From contig NZ_PJIK01000023.1 of the NCBI RefSeq assembly GCF_002929275.1, forward strand, positions 1 through 45,551: DNA of 45,551 nucleotides, read 5' to 3'. This DNA comes from Arthrobacter sp. ZGTC131. Lineage in GTDB: Bacteria; Actinomycetota; Actinomycetes; Actinomycetales; Micrococcaceae. The notes under the pieces are model-generated. The model searched no databases, was not told the origin of the DNA, and worked only from the letters and a program-made list of their open reading frames with translations. The translations under genes and the position numbers were made by a program. Below, in pieces: positions 31,787 to 39,570 of the stretch (position 1 is its first letter; each line of letters opens with the position of its first letter).

Positions 31787-31963
31787 ATGGACTCGCAGGA
31801 TAAGAACAACGTCGCGGAATTCCCGGCGCCCGGCCAGGAACTGTACCTGCCGTTCGGCGCCACGGATCCCGACTTCTACATTCCGGCCGACTGCGACCGA
31901 CAGGCCCGCGGTTTCTCCCGCTGGCTGCGCGCGCTGCCGGTGTTCGGCCGGCAACGTCCGTAG
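31787..31963 (+). CDS. Small protein of 58 residues, unknown
   Basis: An intact reading frame with a strong ribosome-binding site (GAGGAGGAACAG before ATG) and its own promoter upstream. The protein begins MDSQDKNNVAEFPAPGQELYLPFG and ends ARGFSRWLRALPVFGRQRP: acidic first half, basic aromatic second half, one cysteine, no membrane segment. I recognise no family. Its stop is 2 bases from the stop of the convergent LigD-type gene, so transcripts of the two would overlap unless terminated. Expression is strongly suggested by signals; function is unknown. Confidence 0.6.
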   Translation: MDSQDKNNVAEFPAPGQELYLPFGATDPDFYIPADCDRQARGFSRWLRALPVFGRQRP

Positions 31964-31965
31964 AG

Positions 31966-33210
31966 CTACGGCCCCGGGCGCCCCGGCCACTCCTTGCCGG
32001 CCCACGGGTCGTAGTCGGCGATGAGCTCTTCCTGCGGCGGACGCTCCGCTTCGGGGATGTGCTGCAGGTTCACCCGCACCCGGTACCAGAGCGAGCTCGA
32101 TCCGCGCATTCCGTCGACGAGCACGTCCGCGGGGTGCAGGGCCGGAACGAGGTCCGCATGCCGGGTCTTCCACTCCTCGAGCGCCGCGAGCGCCTCGGGC
32201 TTGGTCTTGGTGCGGGCCACCTCGACGAGAGGCATCACCGACTGCCTGCGGCCGGAGCCGTCGCCACTGCGCGGCGGCTTCTCGGCGGGGCCGAGCTCGG
32301 CAGCCAAGGCGAGGAGTCCGTCGAGCGTGCCCACCGCGTCGTCGATGCCGGTGTGGGGGTCGCCCACCTCTAAGAAGCGCTCGAGCACCGTGGGCACCGT
32401 GAATTGGTCCGGCCGCGTTGAGCGGACCTCGTCCCAGGTGAGCGGCGTCGAGACACGGGCATCCGGCAGGGGCCGGATCGAGTACGCGGATGCCACGGTG
32501 CGGTCCTTGGCGTTCTGGTTGAAGTCGACGAACACGCTCTCGCCGCGCTCCTCCTTCCACCACCGCGCGGTGGCGAGGCCCGGAGCGCGGTTCTCCACCT
32601 CGCGGGCGAGGGTCTCGGCGGCGAGCCGCACGTCGCGGTACGACCACTGCGGCGAGATGCGCACCAGGATGTGCAGCCCGCGCGACCCGCTCGTCTTCGG
32701 CCACCCCACCAGCCCGACGTCGTCGAGCACTTCCCGCGCAACATACGCGACGTCGACGATCTGGGACCAGTCGACTCCCGGCATCGGATCGAGGTCGACC
32801 CGGAGCTCGTCGGGGTGCTCGAGGTCCTCGGCGCGCACAGGATGCGGGTTAAGGTCGAGGCAGCCAAGGTTCACCACCCACGCCAGGCCCGCGGCATCCC
32901 GGATGACGGCCTCCTCAGCCGAGGTGCCCGACGCATAGCGCAGCGTCGTCGTGTCGATGAAGTCGGGGTGGTTTTCGGGCACGCGCTTCTGAAAGAACGG
33001 TTCAGCGTCGATGCCCTTCGGGAAACGCTTGAGCACCATTGGCCGGCCGCCGGCGCCGCGCAGCGCACCGTCCGCAACGGCGAGGTAGTAGCGCACCAGG
33101 TCGAGCTTCGTCAGCCCGGGCTCGGGGAACACCACCTTGTCCGGACTCGAGATCCGGACCTCGGCGCCGGCAATGTCGAGGATCTCGGCCGGGGTCTTCG
33201 ACGGGTTCAT
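31966..33210 (-). CDS. LigD-type primase-polymerase domain protein (NHEJ)
   Basis: A 414-residue homologue of the polymerase domain of bacterial LigD, an archaeo-eukaryotic primase-like enzyme that fills gaps in non-homologous end joining. The domain covers about residues 15-300: SPDKVVFPEPGLTKLDLVRYYLAVADGAL, RVDLDPMPGVDW with the metal-binding DxD, SGSRGLHILVRI and DRTVASAYSIRPLPDARVSTPLTWDEV. A C-terminal extension has LVDGMRGSSSLWYRVRVNLQHIPEAERPP. There is no ligase or nuclease domain, and no ku gene is nearby. TAGCGT lies 6 nt before the ATG with no ribosome-binding site. It splits the purine island, so insertion there is plausible. Confidence 0.9.
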   Translation of the reverse strand: MNPSKTPAEILDIAGAEVRISSPDKVVFPEPGLTKLDLVRYYLAVADGALRGAGGRPMVLKRFPKGIDAEPFFQKRVPENHPDFIDTTTLRYASGTSAEEAVIRDAAGLAWVVNLGCLDLNPHPVRAEDLEHPDELRVDLDPMPGVDWSQIVDVAYVAREVLDDVGLVGWPKTSGSRGLHILVRISPQWSYRDVRLAAETLAREVENRAPGLATARWWKEERGESVFVDFNQNAKDRTVASAYSIRPLPDARVSTPLTWDEVRSTRPDQFTVPTVLERFLEVGDPHTGIDDAVGTLDGLLALAAELGPAEKPPRSGDGSGRRQSVMPLVEVARTKTKPEALAALEEWKTRHADLVPALHPADVLVDGMRGSSSLWYRVRVNLQHIPEAERPPQEELIADYDPWAGKEWPGRPGP

Positions 33211-33216
33211 GCCGCC

Positions 33217-33222
33217 ACGCTA
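33217..33222 (-). promoter_or_regulatory. -10 element of a probable leaderless LigD-type promoter
   Basis: TAGCGT on the minus strand is followed by 6 nt and the ATG at 33210. No ribosome-binding site is present. Confidence 0.5.
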
Positions 33223-33246
33223 GCAACGATCGGATGTCGCAGCATA

Positions 33247-33322
33247 GGCCCCATTTCGATGGTTCCCTGCGCACAAGACGTTTGCGAACATCTAGTGCGA
33301 AGGGAACCGTCGAAACGGGGCC
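33247..33322. repeat. 76-nt long palindrome
   Basis: Arms 33247-33274 and 33295-33322 align over 28 positions with 25 Watson-Crick pairs, one wobble and two mismatches. The 20-base centre folds further (AGA/TCT and GTT/AAC around TGCG). It lies between the 8-oxoguanine deaminase stop and the LigD-type gene start. It may be the deaminase terminator or a mobile palindromic repeat. Confidence 0.8.
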
Positions 33323-33338
33323 GGGCGGAAGGGGGAGC

Positions 33339-34712
33339 CTAGCCGTTGACCAGCCTCCGGGCAGCGGCGGAGTGTTCGGCGATCAGCCCGGCCACGTCCA
33401 GGCCCGGGATCTGCCCGTCCAGCACACGCCAGTTCCCGCCCACCATCACCCGGTCGGCCCGGTCCGCGCCGCAGAGCAACAATGCTGCGACGGGGTCGTG
33501 GCTGCCGGAGAACCGCAGGTCGTCGAGCTTGAAGAGGGCCAGGTCGGCCTGCATTCCCGGTGCCAGCTGGCCGAGGTCCGGCCGGCCCAGCGCCGCCGCC
33601 GACCCGCGCGTGGCCCAGCCCAGTGCCCGCTCCACGGGGACGTGCGCCCCGTAACGCAGCCGCTGCAGGTACAGCGCTTGCCGGGCCTCGAGGATCATGT
33701 TGGAGGCATCGTTCGACGCCGATCCGTCCACTCCCAGCCCCACGGGAACTCCGGCGTCCTCGAGTTCCAGCACCCGCGCGGTGCCCGAGGCCAGCCGCAT
33801 GTTCGACGTCGGACAGTGCGCGACGGCGGTGCCAGCGGCTCCCAGCGCGGCGATCTCGGCGTCGGTGAAATGGATGCCGTGGCCGAGCCATGTCCGGTCA
33901 GTCAGCCAGCCCACGCTGTCCAGGTACTCCACGGTCCGCAGCCCGAACATCTCACGGCAGAAGTCCTCCTCGTCCAGGGTCTCGGCCAGGTGGGTGTGCA
34001 GCCGGACGTCGTGCCGCTCCGCCAGAACCGCGCTTTCGGCCATGATCTCCTTGGTCACGGAAAACGGCGAACACGGTGCCAGGGCGATCTGGATGACGGC
34101 GCCGTCGCCACGCTCGTGGTACTCCCGGATGAGCCGTTCGCTGTCCGCAAGGATCACCTCGGCCGCCTGCACGGTCGACTGCGGCGGCAGCCCGCCGTCG
34201 TTCTCGCCCAGTGCCATGGAGCCGCGGGTGAGGGTGGCCCGCATGCCCAGCCGGCGGACCGCCCGCACTTCGATGTCGATGGCGTCCTCCATGCCCGCCG
34301 GAAACAGGTAGTGGTGGTCCGCGGCGGTGGTGCAGCCGGACAGCAGGAGTTCCGCGAGCGCGACCGTGGTGGCCAGTTCCAGGTCCCGCGGCGTAAGCCG
34401 GGCCCACACCGGGTAGAGGTTCTGCAGCCACGGAAACAGCGGGGCGTTGGCCACCGGACCCCAGGCCCGGGTAAGCGTTTGGTAAAAGTGGTGGTGCGTG
34501 TTGATCAGCCCCGGGAGCAGGACATGCCCGGAGGCGTCGAAGGTCTCCTCACAGGGCACGGAAGGCACTTCGCCGGAGCCAAGCACCTCCGTGATCCTGC
34601 CGCCGCGGACCACCACGCCCCCGGAGGCGTCCAAGGTGTTGGCGGTGAAGGCTGCGAGCGGGTTCCGGATCCAGAGCCGGGGTTCGGAGGGGCGGAAAAG
34701 TGTCTGGGCCAT
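33339..34712 (-). CDS. 8-oxoguanine deaminase
   Basis: A 457-residue amidohydrolase of the Atz/Trz group, converting 8-oxoguanine to urate and ammonia. Metal-binding motifs are LLPGLINTHHHFYQTLTRAWG (about 66-86), VRLHTHLAET, TWLGHGIHF and VGLGVDGSASND. The segments NAPLFPWLQNLYPVWARL, SGCTTAADHHYLFP and GGLPPQ are characteristic of the 8-oxoguanine deaminase subgroup rather than of cytosine or classical guanine deaminases. AGGA precedes the ATG at 34712 with eight bases; an upstream in-frame start at 34808 gives a Pro/Arg-rich non-family extension. Its product feeds uricase directly. It is divergent from guaD. Confidence 0.9.
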   Translation of the reverse strand: MAQTLFRPSEPRLWIRNPLAAFTANTLDASGGVVVRGGRITEVLGSGEVPSVPCEETFDASGHVLLPGLINTHHHFYQTLTRAWGPVANAPLFPWLQNLYPVWARLTPRDLELATTVALAELLLSGCTTAADHHYLFPAGMEDAIDIEVRAVRRLGMRATLTRGSMALGENDGGLPPQSTVQAAEVILADSERLIREYHERGDGAVIQIALAPCSPFSVTKEIMAESAVLAERHDVRLHTHLAETLDEEDFCREMFGLRTVEYLDSVGWLTDRTWLGHGIHFTDAEIAALGAAGTAVAHCPTSNMRLASGTARVLELEDAGVPVGLGVDGSASNDASNMILEARQALYLQRLRYGAHVPVERALGWATRGSAAALGRPDLGQLAPGMQADLALFKLDDLRFSGSHDPVAALLLCGADRADRVMVGGNWRVLDGQIPGLDVAGLIAEHSAAARRLVNG

Positions 34713-35102
34713 GTGCGATTCCTGTCTGAGCGTGCCGATGCGTTCCAGCTCAGTGGGCCTGTCTGCTGATCCAGGTGGCCGGCCGCCTGTCGGAGGCCGG
34801 ATCGGCATCAGACTAGGGCCGGCTCCGGAAGGGCGTCAATGCCCGCGCATTGTGACTGCCGGGAGTGACAGCCCGGAAACATGGATTTCACATTGCGAAA
34901 TTAAGTTTCCAGAAAACTATGGCGCACACCACAATCCGGTGCTAATCTCGAACTTGCCAAAGGCGGGCACCCGGACACCGGGAAGCTATCTACCAGGCGC
35001 AACTTAACCTTCAAAAGCACATGCTGAAGCCTGGTAACCGTCGCAACTGGTCCTTTCCGTCCCGGCACGGGTACAGGCTTCCACAGCAAAGGGAGTCGCA
35101 TC
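34713..35102. other. 390-base divergent control region of guaD and the 8-oxoguanine deaminase gene
   Basis: No gene is visible here. The region holds a 17-bp palindrome at 34885-34901 followed by AAGTTTCCAGAAAACT (an imperfect inverted repeat), and a strong ribosome-binding site (AAAGGGAG) just before guaD. No sure -10/-35 pair could be assigned on either strand. Confidence 0.5.
34885..34906. promoter_or_regulatory. Purine-regulon motif copy 2 (palindromic)
   Basis: ATTTCACATTGCGAAAT (34885-34901) has perfect 5-bp outer arms and a CA/TG inner pair. It is followed by TAAGT, so that GAAATTAAGT (34897-34906) repeats the uricase-leader sequence exactly. It is a likely operator for divergent purine genes. 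Confidence 0.65.
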
Positions 35103-35597
35103 ATGAGTACCACCGTCACGGCCGAGGCTTTCCTGGCCAGGTCCATCCGGTTGGCAACGGCCAACGTCCTGAACAGCGGCGGCCCGTTCGGAGCCGTGAT
35201 CGTCACCGCCGACGGTCAGGCGTTCGACGGCGTCAACCGCGTCACCGCCGACAACGATCCCACCGCCCACGCCGAGGTCACGGCCATCCGCCGCGCATGC
35301 AGCGGACTCGGCACCTTCGATCTCCGCGGGGCCACCCTTTACAGCAGCTGCGAGCCGTGCCCGATGTGCCTCGCCTCGGCGCTCTGGGCCCGCATCGACC
35401 GCGTGGTCTTTGCCGCCGACCGGCACGATGCCGCATCCGTAGGCTTCGACGACGCCGTCTTCTACGAGTACTTCGACAACGCAGACCGCGATGCCCTGAT
35501 GCCCGTGTCCAAGCTGGACCTGGGCGAGCCCGGGGCGCCGGCCATCCTGGAGCCGTTCACCACCTGGAACACGCTCGACTCCAGGATCGATTACTAG
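35103..35597 (+). CDS. guaD: Guanine deaminase (GuaD, CDA fold)
   Basis: A 164-residue zinc enzyme that deaminates guanine to xanthine. Zinc-site motifs are TAHAEVTAIRRAC (His56, catalytic Glu58) and SSCEPCPMCLASALWARIDRVVFAA (Cys83, Cys86). SGGPFGAVIV near residue 25, the FDDAVFYEYF segment and the C-terminal Tyr match the B. subtilis GuaD type rather than TadA. Length is normal. AAAGGGAG precedes the ATG. The permease gene follows within 15 bases, so uptake and deamination of guanine are probably coupled in one transcript. Confidence 0.92.
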   Translation: MSTTVTAEAFLARSIRLATANVLNSGGPFGAVIVTADGQAFDGVNRVTADNDPTAHAEVTAIRRACSGLGTFDLRGATLYSSCEPCPMCLASALWARIDRVVFAADRHDAASVGFDDAVFYEYFDNADRDALMPVSKLDLGEPGAPAILEPFTTWNTLDSRIDY

Positions 35598-35611
35598 GGC
35601 CGGTGGCTGAC

Positions 35612-37129
35612 ATGTCAATCCTGGAACAGACCCCCGAGGGGCCCCGAGTGGCACCCCAGCGCGAACGCCAGCAGGCACCGAACACCCGGCCGCCGGCGTC
35701 GAACGCCTTCCTTGACCGCTTCTTCCAGATCACCCAGCGCGGCTCCACCCTGGCGCGCGAGCTGCGGGGCGGCCTGGTCACCTTCTTCACCATGGCGTAC
35801 ATCGTCATCCTGAACCCGCTGATCCTGGGCGGTTTCAGCGCGGACAACGCCCCAACCGACGTTGCCGGGGGCTGGCTTTCCGCGGCGCAGGTGGGTGCCG
35901 TCACCGGGCTCACCGCCGGCGTCATGACCATCGCCTTCGGGCTGATCGCCAACCTGCCGTTCGGGCTGGCGGCGGGGCTGGGCATCAACTCCTTCCTTGC
36001 CGTGGCGGTGATCCAGGAAGTCACCTGGGCCGAAGCCATGGGCCTGGTGGTAATCAACGGCATACTGATCGTCCTCTTCGGCGTCACCGGCGCCCGGACC
36101 GCCATATTCCGGGCCGTCCCGAAGGAGCTGAAGGCGGCCATCACGGTGGGCATCGGCCTGTTCATCGCGTTCATCGGATTCGTGGACTCGGGCTTCGTCC
36201 GCGCCACCACGGGCGGGCCACCCGTCCAGCTCGGCGAGAACGGATCCATCACGTCCATCCCCACCCTGGTGTTCGTCGTGGGACTCCTGGTCATGGGCAT
36301 CCTGGTGGCACGGAAGGTCCAGGGCGGCCTGCTGATCGGCATCGTGGCCACCACCGTGCTTGCAGCCGTGGTGGAGGCGATCCTCCATATCGGTCCGAGC
36401 AGCGAGAGCAACCCCGGCGGCTGGCACCTCAACACCCCCGTGCTGTCCGGCCAGTTGGTCTCGGCGCCGGACCTCGGCCTGGTGGGTCAGTTCGACCTGT
36501 TCGGCGCGTTCGGCCGGATCGGAGCGCTCGCCGCGACCATGCTGGTGTTCACGCTGGTGTTCACCAACTTCTTCGATGCCATGGGCACCATGACCGGGCT
36601 CGCCAAGAGCGCCGGCGTGGCGCACAAGGACGGCACGTTCCCGCGGCTGAAGTCCGCCTTCATTGTGGAGGGCATCGGGGCCGTGGCCGGCGGTGCGACG
36701 TCGGGATCCTCCAACACCGTGTACATCGACTCCGCCGCGGGCATCGGGGAAGGTGCCCGCACCGGACTCGCGTCGGTGGTCACCGGCGCGCTGTTCCTGG
36801 GGTCCATGTTCCTCACTCCACTCACCAGCGTGGTGCCGCTCGAGGTTGCAGCAGCCGCCCTGGTGGTGGTGGGCGCGATGATGATGGCCCAGATCCGCGA
36901 GATCAAGTTCAGCAAGTTCGCGGTGGCCCTCCCGGCCTTCCTGACCATCGTCACCATGCCGCTGAGCTACTCGATCGCCAACGGTATCGGCGTGGGCTTC
37001 GTGTCCTGGGCCGTGATCGGGGCAGCCTCCGGCAAGGCGAAGAAGATCCACCCGCTGATGTGGGTGGTGACGGCGGGCTTCCTGGTCTACTTCGCCCGCG
37101 GCCCGGTCAGCGCGCTGCTCGGCGCGTAA
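35612..37129 (+). CDS. AzgA-type guanine/hypoxanthine permease
   Basis: A 505-residue membrane transporter of the AzgA branch of NCS2, importing guanine, hypoxanthine or adenine. Hallmarks are ARELRGGLVTFFTMAYIVILNPLILGG near residue 60, FGLAAGLGINSFLAVAVI, LVFTNFFDAMGTMTGLAKSAG, and AVAGGATSGSSNTVYIDSAAGIGEGARTGLASVVTG. About 12-14 hydrophobic segments are seen, after a 40-residue hydrophilic N-terminus. The start may be the ATG at 35612 or a GTG three codons earlier with AGGG close by. It is probably co-transcribed with guaD. Confidence 0.92.
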   Translation: MSILEQTPEGPRVAPQRERQQAPNTRPPASNAFLDRFFQITQRGSTLARELRGGLVTFFTMAYIVILNPLILGGFSADNAPTDVAGGWLSAAQVGAVTGLTAGVMTIAFGLIANLPFGLAAGLGINSFLAVAVIQEVTWAEAMGLVVINGILIVLFGVTGARTAIFRAVPKELKAAITVGIGLFIAFIGFVDSGFVRATTGGPPVQLGENGSITSIPTLVFVVGLLVMGILVARKVQGGLLIGIVATTVLAAVVEAILHIGPSSESNPGGWHLNTPVLSGQLVSAPDLGLVGQFDLFGAFGRIGALAATMLVFTLVFTNFFDAMGTMTGLAKSAGVAHKDGTFPRLKSAFIVEGIGAVAGGATSGSSNTVYIDSAAGIGEGARTGLASVVTGALFLGSMFLTPLTSVVPLEVAAAALVVVGAMMMAQIREIKFSKFAVALPAFLTIVTMPLSYSIANGIGVGFVSWAVIGAASGKAKKIHPLMWVVTAGFLVYFARGPVSALLGA

Positions 37130-37144
37130 CCGGCTCCTGAGACC

Positions 37145-37179
37145 GGACCGGGGCGGGCAGATGGGGCCTGCCCCGGTCC
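37145..37179 (+). terminator. GC-rich hairpin after the guanine permease gene
   Basis: Arms 37145-37158 and 37166-37179 pair over 14 bp with one wobble and a 7-nt loop, beginning 16 bases after the stop. No U-tract follows. Confidence 0.6.
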
Positions 37180-37210
37180 ACCAACTGCAACCAAACTGAT
37201 GCGCGCTTCA

Positions 37211-37225
37211 GGGGAACGTTTCCCC
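37211..37225. promoter_or_regulatory. Inverted repeat upstream of xdhC
   Basis: GGGGAA and TTCCCC flank CGT. The 15-base element lies 58 bases before the xdhC start, in the only plausible promoter region of the xanthine dehydrogenase operon, and may be an operator. Confidence 0.4.
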
Positions 37226-37283
37226 GTACAAAGGATAGGAATGACAATATGGGCACCATCGCACGGGAAGAGGGAGTGCTGAC

Positions 37284-38645
37284 ATGCTGGATCTAATGCC
37301 TTCTCTGGGCGGCTGGCGCCCCGCGGTGTCCGGTGAGCGGTGTGCCGTGGCCACCATCGTTGCGGCCAGCGGCTCGGTACCGCGCCCACCGGGCACCTCC
37401 ATGCTGGTTTCCGAAACGGGACGGGTTCTGGGGAGCCTGTCCGGCGGCTGCGTTGAGGGAGCCGTGGTGCAGTCGGCGTTCGAAGTGATGGCCGACGGCG
37501 GCAGCCGCCTCGAGCACTTCGGCTACAGCAGCGAGGACGCGTTCGCCGTCGGGCTCACCTGCGGCGGCGAGCTGGAGGTCCACATCCAGCCGCTCGGCGA
37601 CGCGGCAGGCCGCATGCGGCTGGAGGACCTCCACCGCTATTTCGCCGGTGACCCCGGCGCGCCGCTGGCACTGATCCGGCGGATCGACACGCAGGGCGGC
37701 GGCGCCGTCGTCGTCCCGAATCCTGAGACATTTTCGGTGGCGGAGTCGGCCGAGCTGGCCGCCCTGCTGGGGCTTGACGCCACGGCCGCTGCCCCCGCAA
37801 CAGCACCCGCCAGCGAAACCGGCGCACCCGACGTCCGCGGTCGCCGGGCAGCGATGCTGGCGGCGGCGGCCCAGCTGGAGCCGCTGCTCCGCGGCGGGCA
37901 GACGGGGCTGGTCAGGCTCGCTCCGCGCGATGGCTGCGGCTACGCTTATGCGCGAAGCGTGGCGGATGCCGAGGCCTCTCCGGAGCCGGTCACGCTGCTC
38001 GTGGAGAGCAGGCTGCCGGCGGCGCGCATGCTGGTGTTCGGGGCCAACGACTTCGGCGCTGCGCTGCTGCCTGCCGCGAAGCTGCTGGGCTACCGCGTCA
38101 CGCTCTGCGACGCTCGGCCGGCCTTCTCCGGACAGGACCGCTTTGCCGCCGCGGACGACGTCGAAACCGGCTGGCCGGACAGGTATCTCGCCGCCGAGGC
38201 GTCTGCGGGCCGCGTGGACTCTCGGACTGTGATCTGCGTGCTCACCCACGACCCCAAGTTCGACATCCCGCTCCTGAAGACCGCACTGGGCCTGGACGTC
38301 GCATTCGTTGGAGCCATGGGCTCGCGGCGCAGCCACCGGCAGCGCGTGGATGCCCTGCTCGAGGCGGGGGTGACCCCGGCGCAGCTGGCCCGGCTGCATT
38401 CACCGATCGGCCTGGATCTCGGAGCCGTCACTCCGGCCGAGGTGGCCGTCTCCATCACCGCCGAACTGATTTCCGCCCGCAGCGGCGCCGCGGCGTGCGC
38501 ACCGCTTCGGGACGGCACCGGGCCCATCCACCACCTTCCCGCCGACGATTTTTCCTCGGAACCGCGCCGTCCCGCCGAGCAGCGCCGTCCCTCCGAACCG
38601 GGCTTCGGCTCCGATGCAGCACGCCAGGAGACCGCATGGACATGA
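37284..38645 (+). CDS. xdhC: XdhC-family molybdenum cofactor insertion factor
   Basis: A 453-residue XdhC/CoxI-type protein, which sulfurates and inserts molybdenum cofactor into xanthine dehydrogenase. The N-terminal XdhC domain has VATIVAASGSVPRPPGTSMLVSETGRVLGSLSGGCVEGAVVQSA and LTCGGELEVHIQPL. The C-terminal Rossmann domain has ARMLVFGANDFGAALLPAAKLLGYRVTLCDAR, VICVLTHDPKFDIPLLKTAL, FVGAMGSRRSHRQRVDAL and LHSPIGLDLGAVTPAEVAVSI. A 55-residue tail with repeated EPRRPAEQRRPSEP-like sequence is extra. GAGGGAG precedes the ATG. It overlaps the next gene, and the stop lies within ATGA. Confidence 0.93.
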   Translation: MLDLMPSLGGWRPAVSGERCAVATIVAASGSVPRPPGTSMLVSETGRVLGSLSGGCVEGAVVQSAFEVMADGGSRLEHFGYSSEDAFAVGLTCGGELEVHIQPLGDAAGRMRLEDLHRYFAGDPGAPLALIRRIDTQGGGAVVVPNPETFSVAESAELAALLGLDATAAAPATAPASETGAPDVRGRRAAMLAAAAQLEPLLRGGQTGLVRLAPRDGCGYAYARSVADAEASPEPVTLLVESRLPAARMLVFGANDFGAALLPAAKLLGYRVTLCDARPAFSGQDRFAAADDVETGWPDRYLAAEASAGRVDSRTVICVLTHDPKFDIPLLKTALGLDVAFVGAMGSRRSHRQRVDALLEAGVTPAQLARLHSPIGLDLGAVTPAEVAVSITAELISARSGAAACAPLRDGTGPIHHLPADDFSSEPRRPAEQRRPSEPGFGSDAARQETAWT

Positions 38646-39568
38646 ACACCATTGAGGCCGTGGTCCGCACCGCGGACCCTGCCGAGTGGCGCGCCGGCGA
38701 CGCCTGGCTCGCCGGCGGCACTGTGCTCTTTTCCTATGGCAGCACCGCCTTTGGCCCCGAGCCGCTCCGCCGCCTGCTGGACCTCGGCTCTGCCGGCTGG
38801 CCCGCCATCACGGTGACAGACGCGGGCATCGAGCTCGCCGCCACGTGCACCGTTGCCGAACTCTACGCGCTGCCGGACACGCTGGCCGGGTCGCCGGGAG
38901 CCGCCCGCGACTGGCCCGGGCTGGACCTCATCCGCCCCTGCTGTGACTCCTTCGTGGCCTCCTTCAAGGTCTGGAACATGTCCACGGTGGGCGGGAACCT
39001 GTGCACCTCGCTGCCGGCCGGGCCCATGATTTCGCTCTGCGCCGGGCTGGACGGCACCGCCACGGTGCTCAGCCCGGACGGCTCCGGCCGGGAGCTGCCG
39101 GTGGCGGACTTCATCACCGGGGACGGGCAGAACGCCCTGGCACCCGGCGAGCTGCTCCGCAGCGTCAGCCTCCCGGCGTCGGCCCTGGCCTCACGGGTGG
39201 CGTTCCGCCGGCTGTCGCTGAGCAACCTTGGCCGGTCGGGCGTGCTGCTGATCGGAACGCTCGACGGCGGCGGGCGGCTGACGCTCACCGTCACCGCCGC
39301 AACGAAGCGGCCCGTGCAGCTGCGCTTCGGCCCGCTGCCGGACGCGGCGGAGCTCGCGGCCGCGCTGGACGGAGCCATCCCGGACAGCCTTTACCACGAC
39401 GATATTCACGGCCTGCCGGCCTGGCGGCGCGACATGACGTACCGCCTGGCCACGGAGATCCGGGATGAACTGGATACGCGGGCGGGCGCAGTGCCCGGCC
39501 GCGTGTCCGGGGATTTCTGGCCGCCGCAGAGTCCGCGGCGGGAATCCACGCCGCAGGAAGGGGCCTGA
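38636..39568 (+). CDS. Xanthine dehydrogenase FAD-binding subunit
   Basis: A 310-residue FAD-binding subunit (CoxM/XdhB type) of a molybdenum hydroxylase, passing electrons from the iron-sulfur centres to the acceptor. The FAD motifs are [12 protein letters not shown] near the N-terminus and [30 protein letters not shown] (about 115). The CO-dehydrogenase flavoprotein C-terminal domain follows from about 190 ([23 protein letters not shown]). AGGAG lies five bases before the ATG at 38636; the ATG at 38642 overlapping the xdhC stop is the alternative. Translational coupling with xdhC is likely. Confidence 0.9.
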   Translation: MDMNTIEAVVRTADPAEWRAGDAWLAGGTVLFSYGSTAFGPEPLRRLLDLGSAGWPAITVTDAGIELAATCTVAELYALPDTLAGSPGAARDWPGLDLIRPCCDSFVASFKVWNMSTVGGNLCTSLPAGPMISLCAGLDGTATVLSPDGSGRELPVADFITGDGQNALAPGELLRSVSLPASALASRVAFRRLSLSNLGRSGVLLIGTLDGGGRLTLTVTAATKRPVQLRFGPLPDAAELAAALDGAIPDSLYHDDIHGLPAWRRDMTYRLATEIRDELDTRAGAVPGRVSGDFWPPQSPRRESTPQEGA

Positions 39569-39570
39569 TC

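Noticed and set aside
31555-31863. A 102-codon minus-strand frame upstream of uricase
   Set aside because: It runs through promoters, GC hairpins and the reverse of the 58-codon gene, has no ribosome-binding site and an implausible composition.
35021-37129. A single 702-codon open frame across guaD and the guanine permease
   Set aside because: The first 197 codons are an out-of-frame reading of guaD, rich in Arg and Pro. The permease family N-terminus begins near 35612.
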